This document shows, one piece after another, positions 52,739 to 62,300 of a stretch of DNA of 64,000 nucleotides. The stretch spans positions 119,812 to 183,811 of the forward strand of contig RAYM01000014.1 of assembly GCA_003611805.1 (NCBI GenBank). The letters are read 5' to 3'. The notes under the pieces are model-generated. The model saw nothing but the letters and a program-made list of their open reading frames with translations. It had not been told where the DNA came from and made no database searches. The stretch's first letter is position 1; the number at the start of each line of letters is the position of its first letter. The stretch is from a bacterium 1xD42-87. GTDB lineage: Bacteria > Bacillota > Clostridia > Lachnospirales > Lachnospiraceae. The translations under genes and the position numbers were made by a program.

Positions 52739-54002
52739 CTTTCTGGTGCATACAAGGGATGCTGAAAAAGCCGCTTATCTGTGGAACGTGATAGCCTACA
52801 CGGGGAGTTCGTTTCAATCAATGCTGCTTATGCTTGTCATATCGCGGCGCGGGAACATGATTGATACAGCTATTACATCTATTGCGTTTACTGTAGCGAG
52901 TATGTTTTTACTTGTGGGGAAATATGCGATTAGAAATTATCAGGTTTCGGATATAAAGAACGAATACACATATAAGGATTATTTGTACGCGAGAGGTATC
53001 ACAATATTATGGATGGTTCTTGTAGCTGCTTTTTATCTTGCGTATTGTTATATTTATAAAGAATATTCAGTAACTAAAATGTTTTGTATGATTTTTATTA
53101 TGGGGTTTCGTTTTGAAGAGGCGGTCGAGGACTCTCTGCATGCGGATTTGCAGCGTCATGGCAGACTGGATATTGCTGCTAAAATCTGGGCGGTACGTAC
53201 ATGGATTTATATTGTATGCTTTGCGGTACTTTATTATGCTACGGACAGAATATTGATTGCGTCCGCGGGCGGTTTAGCTGTTTCAGTGTTATTTTTTGTT
53301 TGGATGAACTATTCAGTATATGATTTGTTCCCCAGAGACAGAGAGTATGAGTGGGTAAGGATATGGGGAATTATCAAAAATTGTTTTCCGCCGGCAGCCA
53401 GCACCATGACACTGGCATACATAGCCAACGCCACGAAATATACAGTGGACGCGGTTTCTTCCAGTGAAGAGCAGGCATGTTTTAATATTATTTGTATGCC
53501 AGTGTTTGTGATTACACTTCTGGGAAATTATATATTTATTCCGATTGTAAAAAAAATGGCATCTTTATGGTGTAGGGGGCAGGTATTAGAAGTAAAACGG
53601 ACAGTACTAAGACAGATTATGATTTTGGCAGTTTTTTCAGGTGTAGTGGCTTTGGCAGGGAAATGGTTCGGAGTTCGGTTTTTGGGATTTCTCTACGGTG
53701 TGTCACTGGAGCACTATGAAGATGAGTTTGTTCTGTTGATGGCGGCAGGGGGAGCAATTGCAGTGTTTAATCTGCTAATAGCGGTATCAACAGTGATCCG
53801 CAGGCAAAAAATGCTTATTTATATATCTCTTGCAGCCTCTGCCGTGCTTATAGCAGGCAATAAAATGATACTGTTACGTTGGGGTATGAGAAACATGTGC
53901 TTATTTTATGCATTGGCAGTGATAAGCATGTCGGTTTTGACACTGGTTTTGATAATAGTATATATAAATTTGGGTGGCAGGAGGGCGCTAAATGGTCAGT
54001 AA
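52731..54002 (+). CDS. MOP-type flippase-like membrane protein (copy 2)
   Basis: A 423-aa protein with 12 predicted membrane helices in paired groups, like polysaccharide flippases, but more divergent than the copy at 28154. The middle charged loop before PPAASTMTLAYIANATKY and the following NYIFIPIVKKMASLW are in the usual places. It overlaps both neighbours by 8 and 11 bases. Export of a lipid-linked glycan is the likely role. Confidence 0.78.
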   Translation: MRNFLVHTRDAEKAAYLWNVIAYTGSSFQSMLLMLVISRRGNMIDTAITSIAFTVASMFLLVGKYAIRNYQVSDIKNEYTYKDYLYARGITILWMVLVAAFYLAYCYIYKEYSVTKMFCMIFIMGFRFEEAVEDSLHADLQRHGRLDIAAKIWAVRTWIYIVCFAVLYYATDRILIASAGGLAVSVLFFVWMNYSVYDLFPRDREYEWVRIWGIIKNCFPPAASTMTLAYIANATKYTVDAVSSSEEQACFNIICMPVFVITLLGNYIFIPIVKKMASLWCRGQVLEVKRTVLRQIMILAVFSGVVALAGKWFGVRFLGFLYGVSLEHYEDEFVLLMAAGGAIAVFNLLIAVSTVIRRQKMLIYISLAASAVLIAGNKMILLRWGMRNMCLFYALAVISMSVLTLVLIIVYINLGGRRALNGQ

Positions 54003-55728
54003 TGGTATGCAAAAGCAAGGTCTGGTATTTTTGATTTTTTGCCTATGTACGCTTGTGTTACGGCTATTCTATATTACCAACGTTAATGGACCTTTTGTAT
54101 ATGCAGACGAATTTGGATACTGGGCGCATGCCGCTCATATGACTGGTAATACATGGGCGGGTGTTATGGACGGGATGGGATGGTACGGTTTCGGGTACAG
54201 CTTCCTGCTTGCGCCGTCATTTTTGTTGTCAAATGACATGGCTGTTATTTATAAAGCAGCGGTTATTTTTAATGTAGTATTGAGCGTGGAAATTTACGGA
54301 CTGGCGTATCTCGTTTCCAACAGGGTGTTTTCTGCTTTGACAGTTTTTCAGAGAGGGATGATCGCACTGGTTGCAACATCCTTTTCGACTTATATCTTTT
54401 ATTCTTATGTGACGATGTGCGAAACGTTACTGACATTTTTAATCTGGCTCGTTTTTTATGATATAATGTTAATAGAGGAGAACTCCACATGGTGGAATTG
54501 CTTTTTGTTGGGAATAGCATTGGGATTTGCTTACATGGTGCATAATCGAATGCTGTCAATGATGCTTGCAGCGGCGTTTTGCATGATATTGTTTGTGGTA
54601 CAACGAAAAGTGAACGGTTGGAATTTTATGGCATTTGGAGCGGGCTTGGTTCTTATGTTTATCCTTAATGCCATGTTAAAAACATATTTTTGTGACCTTA
54701 TTGAGAATAATGGTGTAATAAATGCACTGGGTGTTTCTGTTGAAATGGGGAGCGCGAATAGTATGGGGGGACAAGCGCAAAAGATATTGGGGTTGCTGTC
54801 GCTTGATGGACTGAAGCAGTTTGTTTTGAACATAGCAGGACAAATTTGGGAGTGCCTGTCTGCTACATATCTGCTATTTGGATGCGGTATGGTATATGCG
54901 GTTTACAAAATATGGCAATGTGTAATAGACAAAAAAGGCGCAGGAAAATATCTGTTTCCAGTTCTCGCAATGCTATTATCTATAGCGATGACAGGGGTAT
55001 TCTGTTATCAGTATGTTATGGAAGGGACATCCGGAAAAATCAGAATGGATCCCCTGTTTTATGGAAGATATAACGCGTGCTTCGTTGGTATTTTTATCCT
55101 TTTTGGGGTGGGCTTGCTGGCGGAGGAGCGGAGATTTCACTGGAGATCATATTTGACAATAGCAGCAATTTATATCGGCTTGTCAGCAGGTATGTTTATG
55201 CGGCTGGGAAATACAGATGACAAATACCTGAATGTCATATCTGCTATTGGCATTCATATTTTTCACTGGCTTGGGGAATTCAGCGTATGGAAATGTACTG
55301 TGATTGCGCTGCTCGGATGTGGGATTATTGTGGGGCTGTGTTGCTTTAAGCGGTTTGGATGCCTAGGTCTTTACGCTGGCATGATTGTATTGATGTTTCT
55401 TTTTTCCACCACGGCGCTGCATTGCATGCGGACGACAATCCGGGGGGAGAATGATTATACGATGCAGTATAAGCCGCTTTTTGATTATCTGAATGAGAAT
55501 ACCGAAAAGGATGAAATTGTATATATTACTGCCAATGGGAAACCTGCCTTTGATTTACAGAGCAGATTAGTGGACAAACCGGTGGTGGTCATGTGGGGAG
55601 AAAATCTGGATGCGATTAAGGGGGAGGCATATGCAGTGATTCGAGGAGAGGAATTAGAAAACATTCCTGTTTCGGATTTCGAGATTTGTTTGGAATGTGA
55701 AGAATTTTTGGTTCTTAGGTTGAATTAA
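53992..55728 (+). CDS. Polytopic membrane protein, GT-C-like glycosyltransferase
   Basis: A 578-aa protein with about 12 helices and a C-terminal outer domain of about 90 residues. After the first helix comes VYADEFGYWAHAAHM: the DE-x2-Y pattern in the first outer loop is the hallmark of ArnT/PMT-type GT-C enzymes, which take the sugar from a polyprenyl-phosphate carrier. CAGGAGGG stands before ATG 53992. The GT2 genes at 29436 and 49165 could supply its donor. Confidence 0.78.
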   Translation: MVSNGMQKQGLVFLIFCLCTLVLRLFYITNVNGPFVYADEFGYWAHAAHMTGNTWAGVMDGMGWYGFGYSFLLAPSFLLSNDMAVIYKAAVIFNVVLSVEIYGLAYLVSNRVFSALTVFQRGMIALVATSFSTYIFYSYVTMCETLLTFLIWLVFYDIMLIEENSTWWNCFLLGIALGFAYMVHNRMLSMMLAAAFCMILFVVQRKVNGWNFMAFGAGLVLMFILNAMLKTYFCDLIENNGVINALGVSVEMGSANSMGGQAQKILGLLSLDGLKQFVLNIAGQIWECLSATYLLFGCGMVYAVYKIWQCVIDKKGAGKYLFPVLAMLLSIAMTGVFCYQYVMEGTSGKIRMDPLFYGRYNACFVGIFILFGVGLLAEERRFHWRSYLTIAAIYIGLSAGMFMRLGNTDDKYLNVISAIGIHIFHWLGEFSVWKCTVIALLGCGIIVGLCCFKRFGCLGLYAGMIVLMFLFSTTALHCMRTTIRGENDYTMQYKPLFDYLNENTEKDEIVYITANGKPAFDLQSRLVDKPVVVMWGENLDAIKGEAYAVIRGEELENIPVSDFEICLECEEFLVLRLN

Positions 55729-55760
55729 AGAAACAGAAACAGACGGACGGGTGAAGGTAA

Positions 55761-56459
55761 ATGATGTATCGGGCAGAGGACAAATATAACTGTACAGAGG
55801 CGGAATTATACATGCTGCAGTCGCGCATGGAGGCGGCGCTCCGATCGGATGTCAACGAGGGAGGATCGGATGGGTATCGTATTTCCAGCCTCTATTTTGA
55901 TGATATCAGGGATTCCTGCTTGCAGGATACGGTGGACGGCGTGAACCGGCGGAATAAGTACCGGATCAGGATTTATAACGATTCGCTGGATGTGATCAAA
56001 CTGGAAGTGAAATCAAAAAAGAATAATCGCATTCAAAAGCGGTCGAAGACAATTTCGAAGGCGCAGATGGAGAGCCTGATGCGGGGAGAATGTATTGAGG
56101 ACGGCGCATCCGCCAAAGATCCGGCGACGCTTTTTAATTTGGCAATCAGGACGCAGGGGCTTAGACCGAAGGTGATTGTGACATATGAGCGCAAGGCGTA
56201 TGTGTATGAACCGGGTAATGTGCGGATTACGCTTGACCGCAATGTGCGTGCCAGCAGTCGTGTGGAAGCCTTTGGGGAAAAAAATATCAGCTATGATTTT
56301 TTACGGGAGTATGATAAAGTGTTAGAAGTGAAGTATGACGAGCTCATACCCGGCTTTCTGCTGCAGCTTCTGGAACTGGGCAATATGCAGCAGTCGGCGT
56401 ATTCCAAGTATCAGCTCTGCCGTGAGTGCGCTAGGCAGTACACAGAGGTTTCATGCTGA
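55761..56459 (+). CDS. VTC-domain polyphosphate polymerase
   Basis: A 232-aa protein that is only the catalytic tunnel domain of yeast Vtc4-type polymerases, which make polyphosphate from ATP. The basic and acidic residues lining the tunnel are present in order: E6 and K8, K66-R68-R70 in NKYRIRIY, E82 and K84 in LEVKSK, K93-R94, R144 in YERKAY, R155 and D159 in VRITLDRN, and E189-K191 in VLEVKYDE. No SPX or membrane part. The next gene encodes a membrane protein (DUF4956) that often accompanies it, frequently with CotH, as here. Confidence 0.92.
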   Translation: MMYRAEDKYNCTEAELYMLQSRMEAALRSDVNEGGSDGYRISSLYFDDIRDSCLQDTVDGVNRRNKYRIRIYNDSLDVIKLEVKSKKNNRIQKRSKTISKAQMESLMRGECIEDGASAKDPATLFNLAIRTQGLRPKVIVTYERKAYVYEPGNVRITLDRNVRASSRVEAFGEKNISYDFLREYDKVLEVKYDELIPGFLLQLLELGNMQQSAYSKYQLCRECARQYTEVSC

Positions 56460-56522
56460 TTTTATATTTATTCTATAGGAAAGCGCTACAGCAACGATTT
56501 TTTACATACAAGGAGAAGAGAT

Positions 56523-57203
56523 ATGTCAATTAAGGATGTAATTAAGAGCAGTGTATATGAGAGTCTGGGAGGCGGTACAAATCTGTCCGCCAGAAGTATT
56601 TTATTGTTACTTGCAATTGCGGCGCTGGTGGGTATTTATATTTTTATGGTGTACAAGCTGTCCTCTAAGTCGGCTTTTTATTCCAGAGACCTGAATGTGA
56701 CGCTTGCAGGTATGCCGATCATCGTGGCGGCGATCATGATTGCTATGCAGTCGAATCTGCTTGTCTCACTCGGTATGGTGGGTGCGCTGTCCATTGTGCG
56801 TTTCCGTAACGCGGTAAAGAACCCGATGGATCTTCTGTATCTGTTCTGGTCGATCAGTGCCGGTATCATTGTGGGCGTCGGGTTATATCTGCTTTCCTTC
56901 GCGCTGTGCATTGTGATGACGCTTCTGCTTCTGGCGCTGGATATGGTGCCGAATGCCAAGGCACCCGATTTGCTGGTGCTCCGTGCCGTGGCGGTGGAGA
57001 TTGACTATGATGAGCTGGAGAAACTCTTTAAGGGGAACTGCAAATACCATAAGGAAAAATCCAGATGCATCAAAAACGGCGAGGCGGAATTGATAATTGA
57101 AGTGAAAACTGCAAGGAAGGAAGAACTTTTGAGTGCGCTTTCAGGGATTAAGTGCCTGACACAGATTAACTGTATTTCCCATGATGGAGAGTGCAGGGTA
57201 TAG
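56523..57203 (+). CDS. DUF4956 membrane protein, partner of VTC polymerase
   Basis: A 226-aa protein: four to five helices (about 24-44, 60-93, 103-122 and 123-143), a conserved loop GALSIVRFRNAVKNPMD with positive charges, and a soluble C-terminal domain (about 150-226). This matches DUF4956. Its constant place beside VTC domains suggests the two work together, the DUF4956 part perhaps as membrane channel or anchor for the polymer. GGAGAAGAG precedes the ATG. No known enzymatic motif. Confidence 0.9.
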   Translation: MSIKDVIKSSVYESLGGGTNLSARSILLLLAIAALVGIYIFMVYKLSSKSAFYSRDLNVTLAGMPIIVAAIMIAMQSNLLVSLGMVGALSIVRFRNAVKNPMDLLYLFWSISAGIIVGVGLYLLSFALCIVMTLLLLALDMVPNAKAPDLLVLRAVAVEIDYDELEKLFKGNCKYHKEKSRCIKNGEAELIIEVKTARKEELLSALSGIKCLTQINCISHDGECRV

Positions 57204-57212
57204 GAGGTTGGC

Positions 57213-59183
57213 ATGCTGCTTGCGGCGGTAGCTTTGTTTGGGAATATTCATATTTATAAAAAAAGGAAAGGCATAGAGGATGCGTGTCTTAGTTCTTACA
57301 TCGAGGCATGTTGTCTGTGGATGCTTTTTCTTTTTGCGTCCACAGAGATATTGTCGGTGGGGCGCGCCCTGCGGTTCCGTTTCCTCTTTGCCATATGGGG
57401 CGTATGGGACGCCGGTCTGCTGTTTCTTTTGGCGGTGCAGCTTAAGGAGCTGGGGGTTACGGCGGCGTCCGGTATGAAAAGTGTGCGGGCGGCAGGGCTG
57501 CGCGGATGGCGGATATTTAAGGAAGCGCCGTATTACGGCATTCTTGTGGCAATCGGGGTGATAGTGCTCGGCTTGTCCCTAGTAACGACGCCGTATAACT
57601 GGGATTCCATGACCTATCATCTTCCGAGGATCGCTTATTGGGCGCAGAACCGTTCGGTGGAGCATTATGCCACCAACTCCATCCGGCAGATATGCAGCCC
57701 TGTGCTGGCGGAATTTGTGAATCTGCATGTGTATATTTTATGCCGCGGACACGACTGGCTTTTTAATCTTTTACAGGGCGCGTCGTACGTTACCTGCGCC
57801 GTTTTGGCAGGTGCTATAGCGGGCAGGCTTTCCTGTGGCAGGTCTTTACGCTTTCTGGCGGCGCTTCTATATATGTCCATGCCAATTGCTTGCGCGGAGG
57901 CGCTGACAACGCAGGTGGATAATTTCGCGGCGGTCTGGCTGCTGTTTTTTGTATATCGTCTGCTTGACTATGTGGATGTGAAAAAGGCGATGTGCTTTGA
58001 TAAAGCTACGGTCTGGCGCGTGGGCACGATGGGGCTGTGTGTGGCGTGGGGGTATCTGACGAAGCCTTCGGTCTGTGTGGGAATGGTAATATTTGCCCTG
58101 TGGCTGCTGATCGTGTGTTTCAGAAGAAAGGACAGGCTTCGCGATCTTGCAGGTATTTTTTTCTGTGCGCTGCCCTGTGTGGCAGTTCCGCTGACGCCGG
58201 AAATACTAAGGAATTTTAAGAGCTTCGGCGCATATGCCAGTCCCGCCGCAGGCGCTGCCCAGATTGTGGGGACGGCGCATCCGGCGTATCTTTTTGTAAA
58301 TATGATCAAAAACATTTCTTTCAATCTGCCCACGCCGTTTGTAAAGAACGGACATGAAATTTTCGCGAAGATTGCGCAAAAGGCGGCGGCGCTTTTGCAG
58401 GTGGAATTGGATGCGGAGTCCATCTCGGAGGCGGGCAGACAGTATATGATCCACGAGGCGGGAAATTACGCCTGCGATACGGCGGTGAATCCGATCGTGC
58501 TCTGGCTATTTCTCTTTTGTGTCCTCTGGGCAGCTCTTGGATTGGGAAGGAAAAAGTGGGAAGGGTGTGGCCGGGGTTACTTTGTGGCAACGACGCTTTC
58601 CTTTCTGGTTTTTTGCACGGTACTTCGCTGGGAGCCGTTTGTAAGCAGATACATGATCGCTTATCTGGCGCTTATGTGTCCGATGATAGCAGCCGGGATT
58701 CAGATGGGGACAAACAGAAAACGGGGATGTCTTTTCCGACGGGGGCTTGTCGGGATCGTGAGTCTGATGTGTCTTATGGAGACTGTAAACATTTCCCGAT
58801 ATCATTTCGATATCTGGGAAGGACCGGCGCGCACCAGACCCTACGGCTATTTTGCGGCGAGATATGACGAGATGGCGGTCTATTTTCCATTGACGGATCA
58901 GATAAGATCCCGACAATATGACGAGGTGGGGCTTTACCTGATGAAGGCGGACGATTTCGAGTATCCTTTCTGGGAGATACTGGACGGGTGCCGTTTGGAA
59001 CATATTCTGGTAAGTAACGAGACGGCGGTTTACACGGATGAAAGTTTTGTCCCGGACTGTATTATCTGGTTTGGGGAATTGCCCGAAGAACCGGTTAAAA
59101 TTGGCGGCAGGGTTTATGACTCTATAACAGAGTTTGGCGGAAAACAGTATCTATTGGAAACAGTGGAAAATAGTGGAAAGTGA
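57213..59183 (+). CDS. Polytopic membrane protein, GT-C-like glycosyltransferase
   Basis: A 656-aa protein with about 11-12 helices. The first big outer loop has PYNWDSMTYHLPRIAYW, a D-x3-Y pattern in a context known from bacterial GT39-like proteins, and a repeat-like YLTKPSVCVG further on. The C-terminal 110 residues form an outer domain. AGGAGG overlaps the previous stop nine bases before the ATG. It is the last gene of the long run and is followed directly by a terminator. Confidence 0.8.
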   Translation: MLLAAVALFGNIHIYKKRKGIEDACLSSYIEACCLWMLFLFASTEILSVGRALRFRFLFAIWGVWDAGLLFLLAVQLKELGVTAASGMKSVRAAGLRGWRIFKEAPYYGILVAIGVIVLGLSLVTTPYNWDSMTYHLPRIAYWAQNRSVEHYATNSIRQICSPVLAEFVNLHVYILCRGHDWLFNLLQGASYVTCAVLAGAIAGRLSCGRSLRFLAALLYMSMPIACAEALTTQVDNFAAVWLLFFVYRLLDYVDVKKAMCFDKATVWRVGTMGLCVAWGYLTKPSVCVGMVIFALWLLIVCFRRKDRLRDLAGIFFCALPCVAVPLTPEILRNFKSFGAYASPAAGAAQIVGTAHPAYLFVNMIKNISFNLPTPFVKNGHEIFAKIAQKAAALLQVELDAESISEAGRQYMIHEAGNYACDTAVNPIVLWLFLFCVLWAALGLGRKKWEGCGRGYFVATTLSFLVFCTVLRWEPFVSRYMIAYLALMCPMIAAGIQMGTNRKRGCLFRRGLVGIVSLMCLMETVNISRYHFDIWEGPARTRPYGYFAARYDEMAVYFPLTDQIRSRQYDEVGLYLMKADDFEYPFWEILDGCRLEHILVSNETAVYTDESFVPDCIIWFGELPEEPVKIGGRVYDSITEFGGKQYLLETVENSGK

Positions 59184-59188
59184 AATTA

Positions 59189-59229
59189 AGAGAATTGACA
59201 AGTATTTACTTGATTCAATTCTCTTTTTT
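59189..59229 (+). terminator. Intrinsic terminator ending the glycan locus
   Basis: AGAGAATTGA-CAAGTA pairs with TACTTG-AT-TCAATTCTCT (16 pairs with a two-base bulge and a two-base loop), followed by a run of six T at about 59224-59229. It lies six bases after the stop of the last GT-C gene. Confidence 0.88.
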
Positions 59230-59239
59230 ATGTTATGAT
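59210..59239 (+). promoter_or_regulatory. Candidate extended -10 promoter for the glucosaminidase gene
   Basis: TTGATT at 59210-59215 and TATGAT at 59234-59239 are 18 bases apart, with TG-T directly before the -10 box. It overlaps the right arm of the terminator and lies about 110 bases before the next start codon, in a 168-base gap without other features. Confidence 0.6.
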
Positions 59240-59351
59240 TAAAAACAAATTGGTAGACATAACATTGCAACCACTTTCATCCGAAGTGAGAAATGTCACA
59301 GGATATGGATGGAGGGTGAGACAAAAGGATAAATAACAGGAGATAAGGAGT

Positions 59352-62300
59352 ATGAAGTTTCGTATGAGATCACTAGCGTTTTTACTTAGTCTGGCGCTCT
59401 GTGTGGAGAGCGCGCCAGCGGCGGTTCTGGCGGCACAGCCTGAAGCGGAGCTGGTGACGTTTTCTGAGGAAGGACCGGCAGGCGATACGCAGGAACGGAC
59501 TGAAAGCGGGGAACAGCAGGAAATAGGCGGAGAGCAGGGAACCGGTGAGGCACAGAATCCGGAAGAACCCGGAAAACCACAGGAACCAGGTGGGAGTGAA
59601 GAACCGGGAAAGGGAGAAACAGCGAAACCGGGAGAGGGGGACCAACAGACACCAGAGAACGGGGATTCCGGGGAAAGTGTGCCGGAAAACCCGGGAGAAA
59701 ATGGGGATTCCGGGGAAAATGTGCCGGAAAGCCCGGGAGGAAATGGGGATTTCGGAGAAAACAAGCCGCAGACTCCGGGAGAGAACGGAGAGCCTACGGA
59801 AGAAGAAACACCGGATCCGGGGGAAGACGGTGAGCCCCAGAAGCCGGAGGAGAACGATAAAACCGAAGAGGAAGAAAGGGGACCGGGACAGGTTTCCGGG
59901 AATGATGTGGATTCGGTTTCAGACAATGATTTATCTTCTGTCTCCGAGAACGACCTGTCATCTGTCTCTGAGAACAGTCTGGATACAGAGCAGGAGGAAC
60001 TGATACAGCGGGCGAAGGAGGCCTTTGATGAATTGCTTTCAGAGAAATCGCTGATGGCGCTGCTCTATCACGCAGACTCATACGAGGTTCGCAAAGAGGC
60101 GGACGAGAAGAGCGGCAGTGCGGCAACGCTGGAAATCGGGCAGACCTTATACATACAGGGTGTTGAGATCACGGAGGATGACATCTGGTATCAGGCGCAG
60201 TATCTTCTGGACGGTGCGGAGGGCACGGGATATGTGCAAAGCTATTATCTTGCCTATTCCGACGAGGACTGGCTTGCATGGGAGGAAGAATATCTGTTTC
60301 CGATTCTGGAACTGGGAGTGGAGACGTACGAAGATACAGCCTATGGGATGCGCAGCTTTTCCATGATGACTTACGCGGTGGACACTTCGGATATCAGCGC
60401 GTTTCCAGGGTCTTATCAGACAGCTCTGCGAAGTCTGAAAAATGCCCATCCGAACTGGACTTTTGTGCCGATGAAGACGGGGCTTGATTTTAATACATCC
60501 GTGTCCAAAGAGATGGGTGACAAGAGCCTGATCCAGAGGACGACAGACAACGTTTCCAAAGGCTGGGTGGGATCGGCGTGTCCTTCCGAGAGCGGCTGGT
60601 ATTATGCGACGCAGCCTGCGGTGGCGTACCATATGGACCCGCGCAATTTCCTTACGGAGACTTATATTTTTCAGTTTGAACAGCTGACTTATAATCCTTC
60701 CTACCATACGGAATCTGCGGTGCAGACTTTCCTGAACGGCACGTTTATGAAGGGGAAGCTCCCCGATGATTCGGCGGGGCGTACTTATGCAAAGGCTTTT
60801 TATGAGATCGGCAAGGGCAGGAAGTTAAGCCCGATCCATCTGGCGTCCCGGGTTTATCAGGAGCAGGGACAGGGAACATCAGGCTTGATTTCCGGCACCT
60901 ATCCGGGGTATGAGGGGTATTATAACTTTTTCAATGTGGGCGTGAACGGTTCCTCCACGGCGGAAAAGATCAGGAAGGGTCTGGAGTACGCTAAGGGCAA
61001 GGGGTGGAATACCCGCTATAAGTCTCTGGAAGGCGGCGCCGGCACGATCGGAAACAACTATATTCTAAAGGGACAGGACACCATTTATCTGGAAAAATTC
61101 AATGTGAATAAGAACAGTCCCTATGGTGTCTACAACCACCAGTACATGCAGAACATTCAGGCGCCCAGAAGCGAGTCTTCCACAACGAAGAAGATGTATA
61201 CCAATGCCGGGTCCCTGAACAATGCGTTCGTATTCAAGATTCCGGTGTACAACAATATGCCCGGCAATGGCGATACGGATGGTTCGCCGGATGAAGTCTA
61301 TAGTCCGACACTGAAACTGGATAAGACGGGCATTACCATGAATAAATCCGCCGATCCGGCTAACCCGGCAACACAGCAGCTTAAATTTTACGTGGACGGG
61401 GTGGTGTCTGATCCGACGATAGCGCAGTGGAAGAGCAGCGATGCGAAAGTGGCGTCGGTGCAGGGCGGACTGATTACGGCGGAGGGACCGGGCGAAGCGG
61501 TTATCACAGCTTCTTACCAGACTGTGGAGGTTTCCTGCAAGGTCACGGTCAAAGCGCCGCTGCAGAATATCTCACTGGATAAAGAGACGGTTACCCTGCG
61601 CAGACCGGATACAGTTGTGGAGAATACATCTCATTTAAGCGCGCAGGAAAAGGCAGAGAATGTTTCTACAGCGGTTCTGCAGGTGAACTTTGAACCGGCA
61701 GACACCACGGCGGACAAAACAATTGTGTGGACGTCTGCCAACCAAAGGATCGCCACGGTCAAGGCTGATCCCGAGGATTCTTCCAGAGCGGTAGTCACCG
61801 CTGTAGGCACGGGTGAGGTGAAAATTACGGCGAAAGCTTCGAAGGCGGGAAACAAGACTGCAGTCTGCGTGGTGAAGGTGATTGCGCCTATTTACAGGCT
61901 GGAACTGTCAGATCCCGGCGTGGCGGAGGGAGCCGGAAAAACGGAACTGTTTAAGGGGCAGAGCGTCAGTCTGAACGCGGAATACTGGCCCAAGGACACC
62001 ACTTCGGACAACGTCATTACCTGGACCAGCTCCAACGCAAAAGTGGCGACGGTGAAAGACGGCAGAGTGACGGCGCAGGAAGCGGGAACGGCAAAAATTA
62101 CGGCGTCGGTGCCGGGATATACGTCCTCTTATACGGTGACGGTGAAGGTTTGTACCGTGACTTTCCACAACGAGAATGGAACAGTAAGGCAGACGATGAC
62201 GTTAGGCTATGGGGACAGCGTGGGCGAGGCGAAGATGCCGAAGGAACAGCAGTTTGCCGGTAAGATTTTCCGGGGCTGGTACACGAAAGCCGAAGGACAG

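Noticed and set aside
56478..56491. Sequence resembling a catabolite-response (cre) site, GAAAGCGCTACA
   Set aside because: The palindrome is broken on the right side with about three mismatches to the consensus, so it is not convincing.
59195..59200. TTGACA as a possible -35 box for the glucosaminidase
   Set aside because: It is 33 bases from the only good -10 box and lies within the terminator stem; TTGATT at 59210 has correct spacing.
59228..59926. Pro/Ser/Gly-rich open frame on the - strand
   Set aside because: It mirrors the repetitive linker of the glucosaminidase and its signal peptide; low complexity, no start context.
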